A program made the position numbers and the translations under genes. Shown piece by piece: positions 23,559 through 32,202 of a stretch of 64,000 nt of DNA. The notes beneath the pieces are model-generated. The model had not been told where the DNA came from and searched no databases. It saw only the letters and a list, made by a program, of their open reading frames with translations. Positions within the stretch are counted from its first letter, which is position 1. Each line of letters starts with the position of its first letter. The DNA is taken from contig NZ_OX044366.1 in the NCBI RefSeq assembly GCF_943846705.1, forward strand, positions 3,100,001 through 3,164,000. The letters are read 5' to 3'. The DNA is from an uncultured Pseudomonas sp. (GTDB lineage Bacteria; Pseudomonadota; Gammaproteobacteria; Pseudomonadales; Pseudomonadaceae).

Positions 23559-25112
23559 ATGCGTATCAAAGTCCACTGCCAGAACCGAATTGGCATCCTG
23601 CGTGACATCCTTAACCTGCTGGTTGAGTACGGCATCAACGTCGCCCGTGGTGAGGTTGGAGGCGAGCAGGGCAACGCCATCTACCTGCATTGCCCAAACC
23701 TGATCAACCTGCAGTTCCAGTCATTGCGGCCCAAGTTCGAGGCGATATCCGGGGTGTTCGGGGTTAAGCGCGTGGGGTTGATGCCCAGCGAGCGCCGTCA
23801 TCTGGAACTCAACGCCTTACTCGGTGCGCTGGATTTCCCGGTGCTGTCGATCGACATGGGCGGCTCGATCGTCGCCGCTAACCGCAGCGCCGCGCAGTTG
23901 CTCGGCGTGCGCGTGGATGAAGTGCCGGGTATTCCGCTGTCACGTTACGCCGAGGACTTCGACCTGCCGGAGCTGGTGCGCGCCAATAAATCGCGCATCA
24001 ATGGCCTGCGGGTGAAGATTAAAGGCGACGTATTTCTTGCCGACATCGCACCACTGCAAACCGAGCACGAAGAGAGCGACGCCATGGCTGGCGCGGTACT
24101 CACCCTGCATCGGGCCGACCGTGTCGGCGAGCGCATCTATAACGTGCGCAAGCAGGAGCTGCGCGGCTTCGACTCGATCTTCCAGAGTTCCAAGGTGATG
24201 GCTGCCGTGGTGCGCGAGGCGCGGCGCATGGCCCCGCTGGATGCGCCGCTGCTGATTGAGGGCGAAACCGGCACCGGGAAAGAGCTGCTGGCCCGCGCCT
24301 GTCACCTGGCCAGCCCGCGTGGGCAGTCACCGTTTATGGCGCTGAACTGCGCCGGGTTGCCGGAATCCATGGCCGAGACTGAGCTGTTTGGCTACGGCCC
24401 CGGTGCCTTTGAGGGCGCACGGCCGGAAGGCAAGCTGGGCCTGCTGGAACTCACTGCAGGCGGCACGCTGTTTCTCGATGGCGTCGGCGAGATGAGCCCG
24501 CGCTTGCAGGCCAAACTGCTGCGCTTCTTGCAGGATGGCTGCTTCCGCCGGGTGGGCAGTGACGAGGAGGTTTATCTGGATGTGCGGGTGATGTGCGCCA
24601 CCCAGGTTGACCTGTCCGAGCTGTGCGCCAAAGGCGAATTCCGTAAGGACCTGTATCACCGCCTCAACGTGCTCAGCCTGCATATACCGCCGCTGCGCGA
24701 ATGCCTGGACGGCCTGCCGCCCCTGGTTGAGCACTTTCTCGACCAGGCCAGCCGGCAAATCGGCTGCCCCTTGCCCAAGCTGGCACCAGCAGTGTTGGAC
24801 AAGCTCAGCCATTACCATTGGCCGGGTAACGTGCGTCAGTTGGAGAACGTGCTGTTCCAGGCGGTATCGCTGTGCGACGGCGGCACGGTCAAGGGCGAGC
24901 ACATCCGCCTGCCGGACTACGGCGCGCCGCAGCCGCTGGGTGAGTTCTCAGTCGAGGGCGGGCTGGATGAGATTCTCGGGCGTTTCGAGAAAGCCGTGCT
25001 GGAACGCCTGTTTCACGATCACCCGAGCAGCCGTCAGTTGGGCAAGCGCCTCGGCGTGTCGCACACCACCATCGCCAATAAGCTGCGCCAACATGGGCTG
25101 GGTAAGGAGTAG
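23559..25112 (+). CDS. phhR: TyrR-like regulator of aromatic amino acid catabolism PhhR
   Basis: 517 aa. An ACT domain (residues 1-75) senses aromatic amino acids, a PAS domain spans ~85-180, and an AAA+ domain spans ~205-430 with Walker A GETGTGKE at 234-241 and Walker B GTLFLDGVGEM at 302-312. A C-terminal Fis-type HTH ends SSRQLGKRLGVSHTTIANKL. The sigma-54 contact loop reads GAFEGA instead of GAFTGA, as in TyrR relatives. The start at 23559 (MRIKVHCQNR) begins the ACT domain; the upstream extension to 23430 has no support. Divergent from phhA, which it activates. Confidence 0.93.
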   Translation: MRIKVHCQNRIGILRDILNLLVEYGINVARGEVGGEQGNAIYLHCPNLINLQFQSLRPKFEAISGVFGVKRVGLMPSERRHLELNALLGALDFPVLSIDMGGSIVAANRSAAQLLGVRVDEVPGIPLSRYAEDFDLPELVRANKSRINGLRVKIKGDVFLADIAPLQTEHEESDAMAGAVLTLHRADRVGERIYNVRKQELRGFDSIFQSSKVMAAVVREARRMAPLDAPLLIEGETGTGKELLARACHLASPRGQSPFMALNCAGLPESMAETELFGYGPGAFEGARPEGKLGLLELTAGGTLFLDGVGEMSPRLQAKLLRFLQDGCFRRVGSDEEVYLDVRVMCATQVDLSELCAKGEFRKDLYHRLNVLSLHIPPLRECLDGLPPLVEHFLDQASRQIGCPLPKLAPAVLDKLSHYHWPGNVRQLENVLFQAVSLCDGGTVKGEHIRLPDYGAPQPLGEFSVEGGLDEILGRFEKAVLERLFHDHPSSRQLGKRLGVSHTTIANKLRQHGLGKE

Positions 25113-25400
25113 CGGGGCAGCCACGCCGCTAGGGTTTTGCCGTCGGCGCAGACGGCTAACCGTTAAGCCAGGAGAGGTAGCCACTTCATCCGTGGAAATC
25201 ACCACTCAGTTGAGCCATAAGCACCTGATACCGCCGCGAAAAATCGCAGCGGGTCAGGCACCGTTGCCTTACCAGTACACGGCATATTGATGGCAGGCCG
25301 GTGGGCAAGAAAGCGTTGTCCACCCTACATAGCCATTAACTAATCAACCGTGAGATTGCCCAAAAGCCACGCGGCAGGACCTGCCTAACCCAGCGGGTGA
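25113..25400. other. Intergenic region after phhR
   Basis: 288 bp between the converging phhR and deaminase genes. I see no gene, RNA or convincing terminator. A short GTCCACCCTAC tract near 25318 recalls the GGGTGGAT repeat family found in the gcl operon. Confidence 0.4.
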
Positions 25401-25958
25401 TCAAGTCTGCTGGTTGCCGCTCCAGGCACGAAAGACACGTTGGCGCATCGCCTGACGGTCCTGCAGGGTGTTGATGGCCTGCTCTGCCAGGTCGATCCAA
25501 TAGGGCGCTACAGTGGCTTGGTCTATCGAGGTGTGGGCAGCCAATTCTGCCCAGGCCGCAGGCAGGTGTTTACCGTTAAAGCCGCCGGGTTTGTCGCGGG
25601 CCAAGTAGCGCACATGGGTTATGCCAGCGAGCAGAATGCGGCCGTAACACATCAGGCAAGGTTGCAGGCTGGTGTAGAGGGTGAGGGTGCTGCGGTCTAG
25701 TTGTGGAAACAGGCTTTCCAGCTGATCAAGCAGCAGCATCTCGGCATGTCCGGCGCTGTTGTAGCGGCCGTCGATAAACACCTGATTGCGCACGCTGCAC
25801 ACTAACTCCTGCGCCTCATTGACCAACACGGCGCCCACGCCATAACAGCCATGCTCCACGGCGACTAGCGCTTGTTCGCAACACAGCCTGGCCCAGGTGT
25901 CGGCGGATGTTTGGCTGTGAGGTGCCTGTTCAAGCAAGGCGCTGTGGTGATTATTCAT
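25401..25958 (-). CDS. Nucleoside/cytidine deaminase-family zinc hydrolase
   Basis: 185 aa. Zinc-binding signature H71-A-E73 and P100-C101-L-M-C104, the pattern of the cytosine/guanine/tRNA-adenosine deaminase superfamily. At 185 residues with N- and C-terminal extensions it is longer than TadA and lacks its tRNA-binding features by eye. A free base or nucleoside is a likelier substrate; the exact one cannot be read. It is a single gene between phhR and acs. Confidence 0.82.
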   Translation of the reverse strand: MNNHHSALLEQAPHSQTSADTWARLCCEQALVAVEHGCYGVGAVLVNEAQELVCSVRNQVFIDGRYNSAGHAEMLLLDQLESLFPQLDRSTLTLYTSLQPCLMCYGRILLAGITHVRYLARDKPGGFNGKHLPAAWAELAAHTSIDQATVAPYWIDLAEQAINTLQDRQAMRQRVFRAWSGNQQT

Positions 25959-26209
25959 CGGTGTTCCATGAGTTGAGATGCAGTTGCAGTCTAGTCATGT
26001 GTGGGCGGGCTGGAGGCCTGCCGGTCTGCGTGGTTTGGATGTGAGCCTATCTGCATTGCCCTACCTGAATTAGGTGTAAGGCGACTCCTTAGGGCGCCGT
26101 TTTTTAACGGCGCAAAAGCCATGGGCTGCCCTCAGACTATCGTTGCAGAGCTTTAAGACCATGGTCGAATGGCCCTGTAGGGGTGTGCGGGCTACAAAAT
26201 GGGGTATAG

Positions 26210-26217
26210 AACAACAA
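26210..26217 (+). promoter_or_regulatory. Candidate Hfq/Crc motif in the acs leader
   Basis: AACAACAA, a perfect AANAANAA match, ends 21 bases before the acs ATG at 26239. Acetyl-CoA synthetase is a known kind of Crc target in pseudomonads. Confidence 0.55.
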
Positions 26218-26238
26218 CTACCCATCGAGGTGTTTCTG

Positions 26239-28194
26239 ATGACTGCTGCGTCCTTGTATCCCGTGCGCCCAGAGGTGGCGGCCCAGTCGCTGACCGACGA
26301 GGCGACCTATAAAGCCATGTACCAGCAGTCGGTAATCAATCCCGACGGTTTCTGGCGTGAGCAGGCTCAGCGTCTGGACTGGATCAAGCCGTTTACTAAG
26401 GTCAAGCAAACCTCTTTTGACGATCACCATGTCGACATCAAGTGGTTTGCCGATGGCACCTTGAACGTCTCTTACAACTGCCTCGACCGTCACCTGGCTG
26501 AACGCGGCGATCAAATCGCGATTATTTGGGAAGGCGATGACCCGGCTGACAGCCGCAACATCACCTACCGTGAGCTGCACGAAGAAGTCTGTAAGTTTGC
26601 TAACGCCCTGCGCGGCCAGGATGTGCATCGCGGCGACGTGGTGACCATCTATATGCCGATGATCCCGGAAGCCGTGGTCGCCATGCTGGCCTGCACCCGG
26701 ATCGGCGCGATTCACTCGGTGGTGTTCGGCGGGTTCTCTCCGGACGCCCTGGCCGGTCGTATCATCGATTGCCAGTCCAAGGTGGTGATCACCGCAGATG
26801 AAGGTCTGCGTGGCGGCAAGAAGGTCGCGCTCAAGGCCAACGTTGACGATGCCCTGACCAATCCCGAAACGCGCAGCATTCAGAAGGTCATTGTGGTCAA
26901 GCGGACGGGCTCCGCGATCAAGTGGAGCCAGCATCGCGATATCTGGTACGAGGACCTGATGAAGGTGGCCGGCAGCGTCTGTGCACCTAAAGAAATGGGT
27001 GCTGAAGAGGCGTTGTTTATCCTCTATACCTCCGGTTCGACCGGCAAGCCAAAGGGCGTACTGCACACCACGGGCGGCTACCTGCTGTACGCCGCGCTGA
27101 CCCATGAGCGGGTATTTGACTACAAGCCGGGCGATATTTACTGGTGCACCGCTGACGTCGGCTGGGTCACTGGCCACAGCTATATCGTCTACGGGCCGCT
27201 GGCCAATGGCGCGACCACGCTGCTGTTCGAAGGTATTCCCAATTATCCCGATGTGAGCCGTGTGTCGCAGATCATCGACAAGCACAAGGTCAACATCCTC
27301 TACACCGCGCCGACCGCGATTCGCGCCATGATGGCCCAGGGTGATGCGGCCGTGGCGGGGGCCGATGGCTCCAGCTTGCGCCTGCTCGGCTCGGTGGGTG
27401 AACCGATCAACCCGGAAGCCTGGAACTGGTACTACGAGAAGGTTGGCCAGTCGCGCTGCCCGATCGTTGACACCTGGTGGCAGACCGAAACCGGCGGCTT
27501 TATGATTACGCCTTTGCCGGGTGCCACGGCGCTCAAGCCAGGCTCGGCGACCCGGCCGTTCTTCGGTGTGGTGCCGGCCTTGGTGGATAACTTGGGCAAC
27601 ATCATTGAGGGGCCGGCTGAAGGTAACTTGGTCATCCTTGATTCCTGGCCAGGTCAGTCGCGCAGCCTGTATGGCGACCACGACCGTTTTGTCGATACCT
27701 ACTTCAAGACCTTCAAAGGCATGTACTTTACCGGTGACGGCGCTCGCCGTGACGAGGACGGCTACTGGTGGATCACCGGTCGAGTGGATGACGTGCTTAA
27801 CGTCTCTGGCCACCGCATGGGTACAGCCGAAGTAGAGAGCGCCATGGTCGCTCACCCGAAAGTCGCCGAGGCTGCGGTGGTCGGTGTGCCGCATGACATC
27901 AAAGGGCAGGGCATCTATGTCTACGTAACCCTGAACCAGGGGCAGGAGCCGACTGAGCAGCTGCGCCAGGAACTGAAGAACTGGGTGCGTAAGGAGATCG
28001 GCCCGATTGCGACACCGGATGTTATCCAGTGGGCACCGGGCTTACCGAAGACCCGCTCGGGCAAAATCATGCGCCGCATCCTGCGCAAGATCGCCACCGC
28101 CGAATACGATGCACTTGGCGACATCTCCACGTTGGCCGATCCTGGCGTGGTGCAGCACCTTATCGATACTCACCGCGAGATGCAGGCTGCCTAA
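26239..28194 (+). CDS. acs: Acetyl-CoA synthetase
   Basis: 651 aa, the standard length. AMP-forming acyl-CoA synthetase motifs are YTSGSTGKPKG (A3), the VDTWWQTETGG region, and the C-terminal TRSGKIMRR with the lysine that is reversibly acetylated in this family. It activates acetate to acetyl-CoA for the TCA and glyoxylate cycles. The ATG at 26239 (MTAASLYPVRPE) matches the family N-terminus; the 32-codon upstream extension is leader. aotJ follows after 560 bp, as acsA precedes aotJ in P. aeruginosa. Confidence 0.96.
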   Translation: MTAASLYPVRPEVAAQSLTDEATYKAMYQQSVINPDGFWREQAQRLDWIKPFTKVKQTSFDDHHVDIKWFADGTLNVSYNCLDRHLAERGDQIAIIWEGDDPADSRNITYRELHEEVCKFANALRGQDVHRGDVVTIYMPMIPEAVVAMLACTRIGAIHSVVFGGFSPDALAGRIIDCQSKVVITADEGLRGGKKVALKANVDDALTNPETRSIQKVIVVKRTGSAIKWSQHRDIWYEDLMKVAGSVCAPKEMGAEEALFILYTSGSTGKPKGVLHTTGGYLLYAALTHERVFDYKPGDIYWCTADVGWVTGHSYIVYGPLANGATTLLFEGIPNYPDVSRVSQIIDKHKVNILYTAPTAIRAMMAQGDAAVAGADGSSLRLLGSVGEPINPEAWNWYYEKVGQSRCPIVDTWWQTETGGFMITPLPGATALKPGSATRPFFGVVPALVDNLGNIIEGPAEGNLVILDSWPGQSRSLYGDHDRFVDTYFKTFKGMYFTGDGARRDEDGYWWITGRVDDVLNVSGHRMGTAEVESAMVAHPKVAEAAVVGVPHDIKGQGIYVYVTLNQGQEPTEQLRQELKNWVRKEIGPIATPDVIQWAPGLPKTRSGKIMRRILRKIATAEYDALGDISTLADPGVVQHLIDTHREMQAA

Positions 28195-28216
28195 CAGCTG
28201 TTACAGCTCCTGCAAG

Positions 28217-28254
28217 CAACGCCCTGTTTCGGCCACAAGCCGGGCAGGGCGTTG
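28217..28254 (+). terminator. acs terminator-like hairpin
   Basis: CAACGCCCTG (28217-28226) pairs with CAGGGCGTTG (28245-28254); the loop adds a small CGG/CCG stem. It is 22 bases after the acs stop. The T-tail is weak (TGCGTT). Confidence 0.6.
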
Positions 28255-28558
28255 TGCGTTCTGGGTGATTTGCAGCGCGAATGCGCAGTTATCGATTTTC
28301 ATCTGGGTAGTTGACTGTCACCTGGGCGTAACAGTGCACACTTTTATGAGGTGTACGGGAACGTTTTGCGCCAAAATAGCGCGCCGTTGCGTGTGGCGTG
28401 GAAACTCAAAGACGCTATCAAGCCCCTAAAATAGCGGCCTGATCTAAATCGGGCGCGGTAATTGCTTTATTAACAGGTTTACCGTCTTTTCTTTGCCTCA
28501 TATTTTGTGTGAGCTGTCAATATCCTCGCTATGCCTCTCCGGGTCTTTTGTAATTACT

Positions 28559-28595
28559 TGTCGCATTGAAGAAATATCGACTTTCGACCTGTCGC
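28559..28595 (+). promoter_or_regulatory. Candidate ArgR half-sites upstream of aotJ
   Basis: Two TGTCGC cores begin at 28559 and 28590; the first is followed by N8-AA exactly as in the P. aeruginosa ArgR half-site TGTCGC-N8-AA. Their 31-bp spacing is longer than usual tandem half-sites, so this is tentative. They lie 165-200 bp before the aotJ ATG. Confidence 0.4.
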
Positions 28596-28758
28596 TAGAA
28601 TGCCGCTCACCCGGCTGAGACCGTCTGAGTGCTGTGCACTGCGCAACTAGACACGACTCAGTACAATTCAAGCAGCCTGGATGCGCCACAATGCGCGTTG
28701 CCACTGTTCATGCTGTTTGATCTGCACTTAAGCCATACCCATTCGAAGGAGTCATAAG

Positions 28759-29538
28759 ATGAAGAAGATTGCACTTCTCGGCGCGCTGGCGCTGTCCATG
28801 CTGTCGCCGCTGGCCATGGCTGAAGAGGCCAAGCCTCTGCGTATTGGTATTGAAGCGGCCTACCCGCCGTTTGCCTTCAAAACCCCTGAAGGTGCCATCA
28901 GCGGCTTCGACTACGACATCGGCGTGGCCCTGTGCGAAGAGATGAAAGTCGAGTGCAAGTGGATCGAGCAAGAGTTCGACGGCCTGATCCCGGCACTGAA
29001 GGTGCGCAAGTTCGACGCGGTGCTGTCGTCCATGTCGATCACCGATGATCGCAAGAAATCCGTGGATTTCACCGGCAAGTACTACGCCACCCCAGCCAAG
29101 CTGGCGATGAAGGCGGGCACCGAACTGAAAGACCCAGCGGTCGACCTCAAGGGCAAGAAGATTGGCGTGCAGCGCTCCTCTGTTTATGACCGTTTCGCCA
29201 CGGACGTGTTTGCCCCTAACGGCGCTGAGATTGTGCGTTACAGCTCGCAAAACGAAATCTTCCTTGATCTGACCTCTGGCCGTTTGGATGCCACCCTGGC
29301 TGACTCGGTGAACATAGACGATGGCTTCCTGAAAACCGACGCAGGCAAAGGTTTTGCGTTTGCCGGCCCGGACTTCACCGACGTTAAATACTTCGGCGAA
29401 GGCCAAGGCATTGCCGTACGTAAGGGCGACAAGGCCCTGGCTGAAAAAATCAGCGCCGCCATTTTGGCCATTCGTGCTAATGGCAAATACAAAGAAGTGC
29501 AGGACAAGTACTTCGACTTCAACGTCTACGGCGACTGA
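28759..29538 (+). CDS. aotJ: Arginine/ornithine periplasmic binding protein AotJ
   Basis: 259 aa. The signal peptide ends about residue 21 (SPLAMA), then a family-3 solute-binding fold follows with GIEAAYPPFAFK, GFDYDIGVALC, EFDGLIPALKVRK and GVQRSSVYDRFAT. It delivers arginine and ornithine to AotQM. GAAGGAG precedes the ATG. It is first in aotJQ-M-(desuccinylase-like)-P followed by argR, the arrangement in P. aeruginosa PA0888-PA0893. A hairpin with a T-run follows it and probably raises its level over the permease genes. Confidence 0.94.
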   Translation: MKKIALLGALALSMLSPLAMAEEAKPLRIGIEAAYPPFAFKTPEGAISGFDYDIGVALCEEMKVECKWIEQEFDGLIPALKVRKFDAVLSSMSITDDRKKSVDFTGKYYATPAKLAMKAGTELKDPAVDLKGKKIGVQRSSVYDRFATDVFAPNGAEIVRYSSQNEIFLDLTSGRLDATLADSVNIDDGFLKTDAGKGFAFAGPDFTDVKYFGEGQGIAVRKGDKALAEKISAAILAIRANGKYKEVQDKYFDFNVYGD

Positions 29539-29566
29539 TTGAGTTCACCCAGTCGTCTTCACTGAG

Positions 29567-29609
29567 AGTGGCGTAAACCCGTATTACCCTGAGGTTTACG
29601 CCACTTTTT
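29567..29609 (+). terminator. Intra-operon terminator/attenuator between aotJ and aotQ
   Basis: A 12-bp stem (AGTGGCGTAAAC at 29567-29578, GTTTACGCCACT at 29594-29605) followed by TTTT. Because aotQ and later genes continue in the same direction, it likely gives partial termination and excess binding protein. Confidence 0.8.
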
Positions 29610-29657
29610 CGTTGTACTCCCAGGCGCCGACCGGCGTTTGCATGAGGTAATCAGAGC

Positions 29658-30347
29658 ATGCTCAACGGCTACGGCTCGACCATTCTAGAGGGTGCCTGGC
29701 TCACCCTTAATCTGGCGCTGACCTCGATGGCGGTGGCGGTGACACTGGGTTTGCTCGGTGCGGCCTTTCGCTTGTCGCCCATCAAGTGGCTGGCGCTGCT
29801 GGGTGAAACCTACGCCACGGTGATTCGCGGGATTCCCGATCTGGTGCTGATTCTGCTGATTTTTTACGGTGGTCAGGACGTGGTCAACCGTCTTGCGCCC
29901 ATGTTTGGTTACGACGATTACATCGACATCAACCCGTTTATCGCCGGCGTGTTCACCATGGGCTTTATCTTTGGTGCTTACCTGTCGGAGACCTTCCGCG
30001 GGGCCTTTATGGCCATCCCCAAAGGTCAGGCTGAAGCCGGTGCGGCCTACGGCATGAGCGGTATGCAGGTGTTTTTCCGCATTATGGTGCCGCAGATGAT
30101 TCGCTTCGCCATACCCGGCTTCACCAACAATTGGCTGGTGCTGACCAAGGCCACTGCGTTGATTTCTGTGGTCGGCCTGCAAGACATGATGTTCAAAGCA
30201 AAAAGTGCCGCCGATGCCACCCGCGAGCCGTTCACTTTCTACCTAGCCGTAGCGGCCTTGTATCTGGTGCTGACCAGCGTGTCGTTGCTGGCTCTGCGTT
30301 ACCTGGAAAAACGTTACTCGGTCGGCACTAAAGCCGCTGATTTGTAA
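29658..30347 (+). CDS. aotQ: Arginine/ornithine ABC transporter permease AotQ
   Basis: 229 aa inner-membrane permease of the HisQ type with about five helices. The EAA loop that docks the ATPase reads GQAEAGAAYGMSGMQVFFRIMVPQ (about residues 125-148). It forms a heterodimer with AotM. The start ATG at 29658 is 49 bases beyond the attenuator T-run; aotM begins 15 bases after its stop. Confidence 0.93.
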   Translation: MLNGYGSTILEGAWLTLNLALTSMAVAVTLGLLGAAFRLSPIKWLALLGETYATVIRGIPDLVLILLIFYGGQDVVNRLAPMFGYDDYIDINPFIAGVFTMGFIFGAYLSETFRGAFMAIPKGQAEAGAAYGMSGMQVFFRIMVPQMIRFAIPGFTNNWLVLTKATALISVVGLQDMMFKAKSAADATREPFTFYLAVAALYLVLTSVSLLALRYLEKRYSVGTKAADL

Positions 30348-30362
30348 GCGGGGAGCGCATCG

Positions 30363-31061
30363 ATGATTTTTGATTTCAACGTAATCTGGGACAGCCTGCC
30401 GTTGTACATGGGCGGTTTACTGGTCACCCTGAAAATTCTGCTGATTTCCCTGGCGTTCGGCCTGGCACTGGCCATTCCCCTGGGCTTAATGCGCGTGTCC
30501 AAGTCGGCATGGGTCAACTTCCCGGCCTGGCTGTACACCTATGTGATTCGCGGTACGCCGATGCTGGTGCAGCTGTTTCTCATCTATTACGGCCTGGCCC
30601 AGTTCGAGGCGGTACGTGAGAGCGTGCTCTGGCCGTATTTCTCCAGCGCCACCTTCTGTGCCTGCCTGGCGTTTGCCATCAACACCAGCGCCTACAGCGC
30701 CGAGATTCTCGCGGGCAGCCTGAAGGCCACGCCACATGGCGAGATCGAGGCGGCCAAGGCCATGGGGATGTCGCGCAGCAAGCTGTATCGGCGCATTCTG
30801 CTGCCTTCGGCCTTGCGCCGGGCACTGCCGCAATACAGCAACGAAGTGATCATGATGCTGCACACCACGTCGCTGGCCTCGATCGTTACCCTGATCGACA
30901 TCACCGGCGCGGCACGCACCGTCAGCTCGCAGTATTACCTGCCGTTTGAAGCCTTTATTACCGCCGGCCTGTTCTACCTGTGCCTGACCTTTATCCTCGT
31001 GCGCTTGTTTAAGCACGCCGAGCGCCGCTGGCTGGCCTACCTCGCTCCGCGCAAGGCCTGA
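30363..31061 (+). CDS. aotM: Arginine/ornithine ABC transporter permease AotM
   Basis: 232 aa, HisM-type permease. The EAA loop is GEIEAAKAMGMSRSKLYRRILLP (about residues 127-149), and the early RGTPMLVQLFLIYYGL segment is also typical. It pairs with AotQ to form the channel energised by AotP. The GGGGAGCGC before the ATG is the ribosome site. Confidence 0.93.
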   Translation: MIFDFNVIWDSLPLYMGGLLVTLKILLISLAFGLALAIPLGLMRVSKSAWVNFPAWLYTYVIRGTPMLVQLFLIYYGLAQFEAVRESVLWPYFSSATFCACLAFAINTSAYSAEILAGSLKATPHGEIEAAKAMGMSRSKLYRRILLPSALRRALPQYSNEVIMMLHTTSLASIVTLIDITGAARTVSSQYYLPFEAFITAGLFYLCLTFILVRLFKHAERRWLAYLAPRKA

Positions 31062-31071
31062 GGGTAAAGCT

Positions 31072-32184
31072 ATGCAGCGTATCGATCATCCACTGCCCTG
31101 GGGTTGCCCCGGCACCGAGCGCCGGCTGAGCGTGTTTCGCTTTGGCAGCGGTCCGTGCAAGGCCTATATCCAGGCCTCCTTGCATGCCGATGAGCTGCCG
31201 GGAATGCGTGTGGCCGTTGAACTCAAGCGTCGCCTGCATGAGCTGGAAGCCCAGGGCCGTTTGACCGGGGTGATTGAACTGGTGCCCGTGGCCAACCCGA
31301 TTGGCTTGGGGCAGATGTTCCAGGCTGCCCATCAGGGCCGTTTCGAGTTGGCCAGCGGCAAGAATTTCAACCGTGATTTCGTTGATCTGGCCGCCGCAAT
31401 TACACCAGCGCTGCAAGGCCGGTTGGGCGATGACCAAGCGCGTAATGTGCAGCTGATTCGCAGCGCCATGCTGGCCGCGCTGGAGGCACTGCCTGCCGCC
31501 GGATCCGAGCTGCAAGGCCTGCAGCGCTTACTGCTCAAGCACGCCTGTGATGCCGATGTGGTGCTCGATTTGCACTGTGATTTTGATGCTGCCGTGCATC
31601 TGTACTTGCTGCCACAACAATGGCCGCAGCTGCGCTCACTGGCGGCGCGGCTGCAAGCGGGTGCGGCGCTGACGGTCGAGGATTCCGGTGGCAGCTCGTT
31701 CGATGAAGCCTGCGCCTTGCCCTGGGTTCAGCTGGCACGGCATTTCCCCCAGGCCGCTGTACCGCTGGCCTGCTTGGCGGCGACGGTGGAGCTGGGTGGT
31801 ATGGCAGATACCGGCAAGCCTGAGGCCGAAGCCAGCGCCGAACGCATTCTGGGGTTTCTCGCTGAGCAGGGGCTGATTGCCGGTAACTGGCCGGCAGCAC
31901 CTGCTGCAAGCTGCGAGGCCACGCCGTTTGCCGGTGCGCAATACGCCTATGCCCCGCACGCCGGAGTGGTGAGTTTTTTGCAGCCAGTGGGCGCAACGGT
32001 CAAGGCTGGCGATCCATTGTTTGAAGTGATCGATCCTCTGGACGATCGCCATACAACTGTCTGTGCGGTTACAGATGGTGTGCTTTATGCGCGCGAGCGG
32101 TTGCGTTTTGCCCAGCCCGGTTTGTGGTTGGCCAAGGTGGCCGGTTGTACCCCTATTCGCCAGGGTCGCTTGCTCAGCGACTGA
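31072..32184 (+). CDS. AstE/aspartoacylase-family zinc deacylase inside the aot operon
   Basis: 370 aa. Zinc-site motifs of the succinylglutamate desuccinylase/aspartoacylase family are visible: QASLHADELPG near residue 32, NFNRDF near 97 and DLHCDFD near 163, with a C-terminal beta domain from ~285. It corresponds to PA0891, which lies at the same place between aotM and aotP. A substrate such as an N-acyl basic amino acid is suggested by the operon, not by sequence. Ten bases separate it from aotM. Confidence 0.85.
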   Translation: MQRIDHPLPWGCPGTERRLSVFRFGSGPCKAYIQASLHADELPGMRVAVELKRRLHELEAQGRLTGVIELVPVANPIGLGQMFQAAHQGRFELASGKNFNRDFVDLAAAITPALQGRLGDDQARNVQLIRSAMLAALEALPAAGSELQGLQRLLLKHACDADVVLDLHCDFDAAVHLYLLPQQWPQLRSLAARLQAGAALTVEDSGGSSFDEACALPWVQLARHFPQAAVPLACLAATVELGGMADTGKPEAEASAERILGFLAEQGLIAGNWPAAPAASCEATPFAGAQYAYAPHAGVVSFLQPVGATVKAGDPLFEVIDPLDDRHTTVCAVTDGVLYARERLRFAQPGLWLAKVAGCTPIRQGRLLSD

Positions 32185-32202
32185 TTCAAGAGAGTGGAAA
32201 CC

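Larger units (their letters stand above)
28195..28758 (+). other. acs-aotJ intergenic region, 564 bp
   Basis: No supported gene. It begins with the acs hairpin at 28217-28254, then an AT-richer stretch around 28410-28560, two TGTCGC cores (28559, 28590) that may be ArgR half-sites, and the GAAGGAG ribosome site of aotJ at about 28745-28751. A 68-codon minus-strand frame at 28498-28704 lies here without support. Confidence 0.5.

Noticed and set aside
26218..27894. 558-codon open frame on the minus strand inside acs
   Set aside because: Shadow of a GC-rich gene: acs on the plus strand has complete family motifs, and the antisense product has no domain sense.
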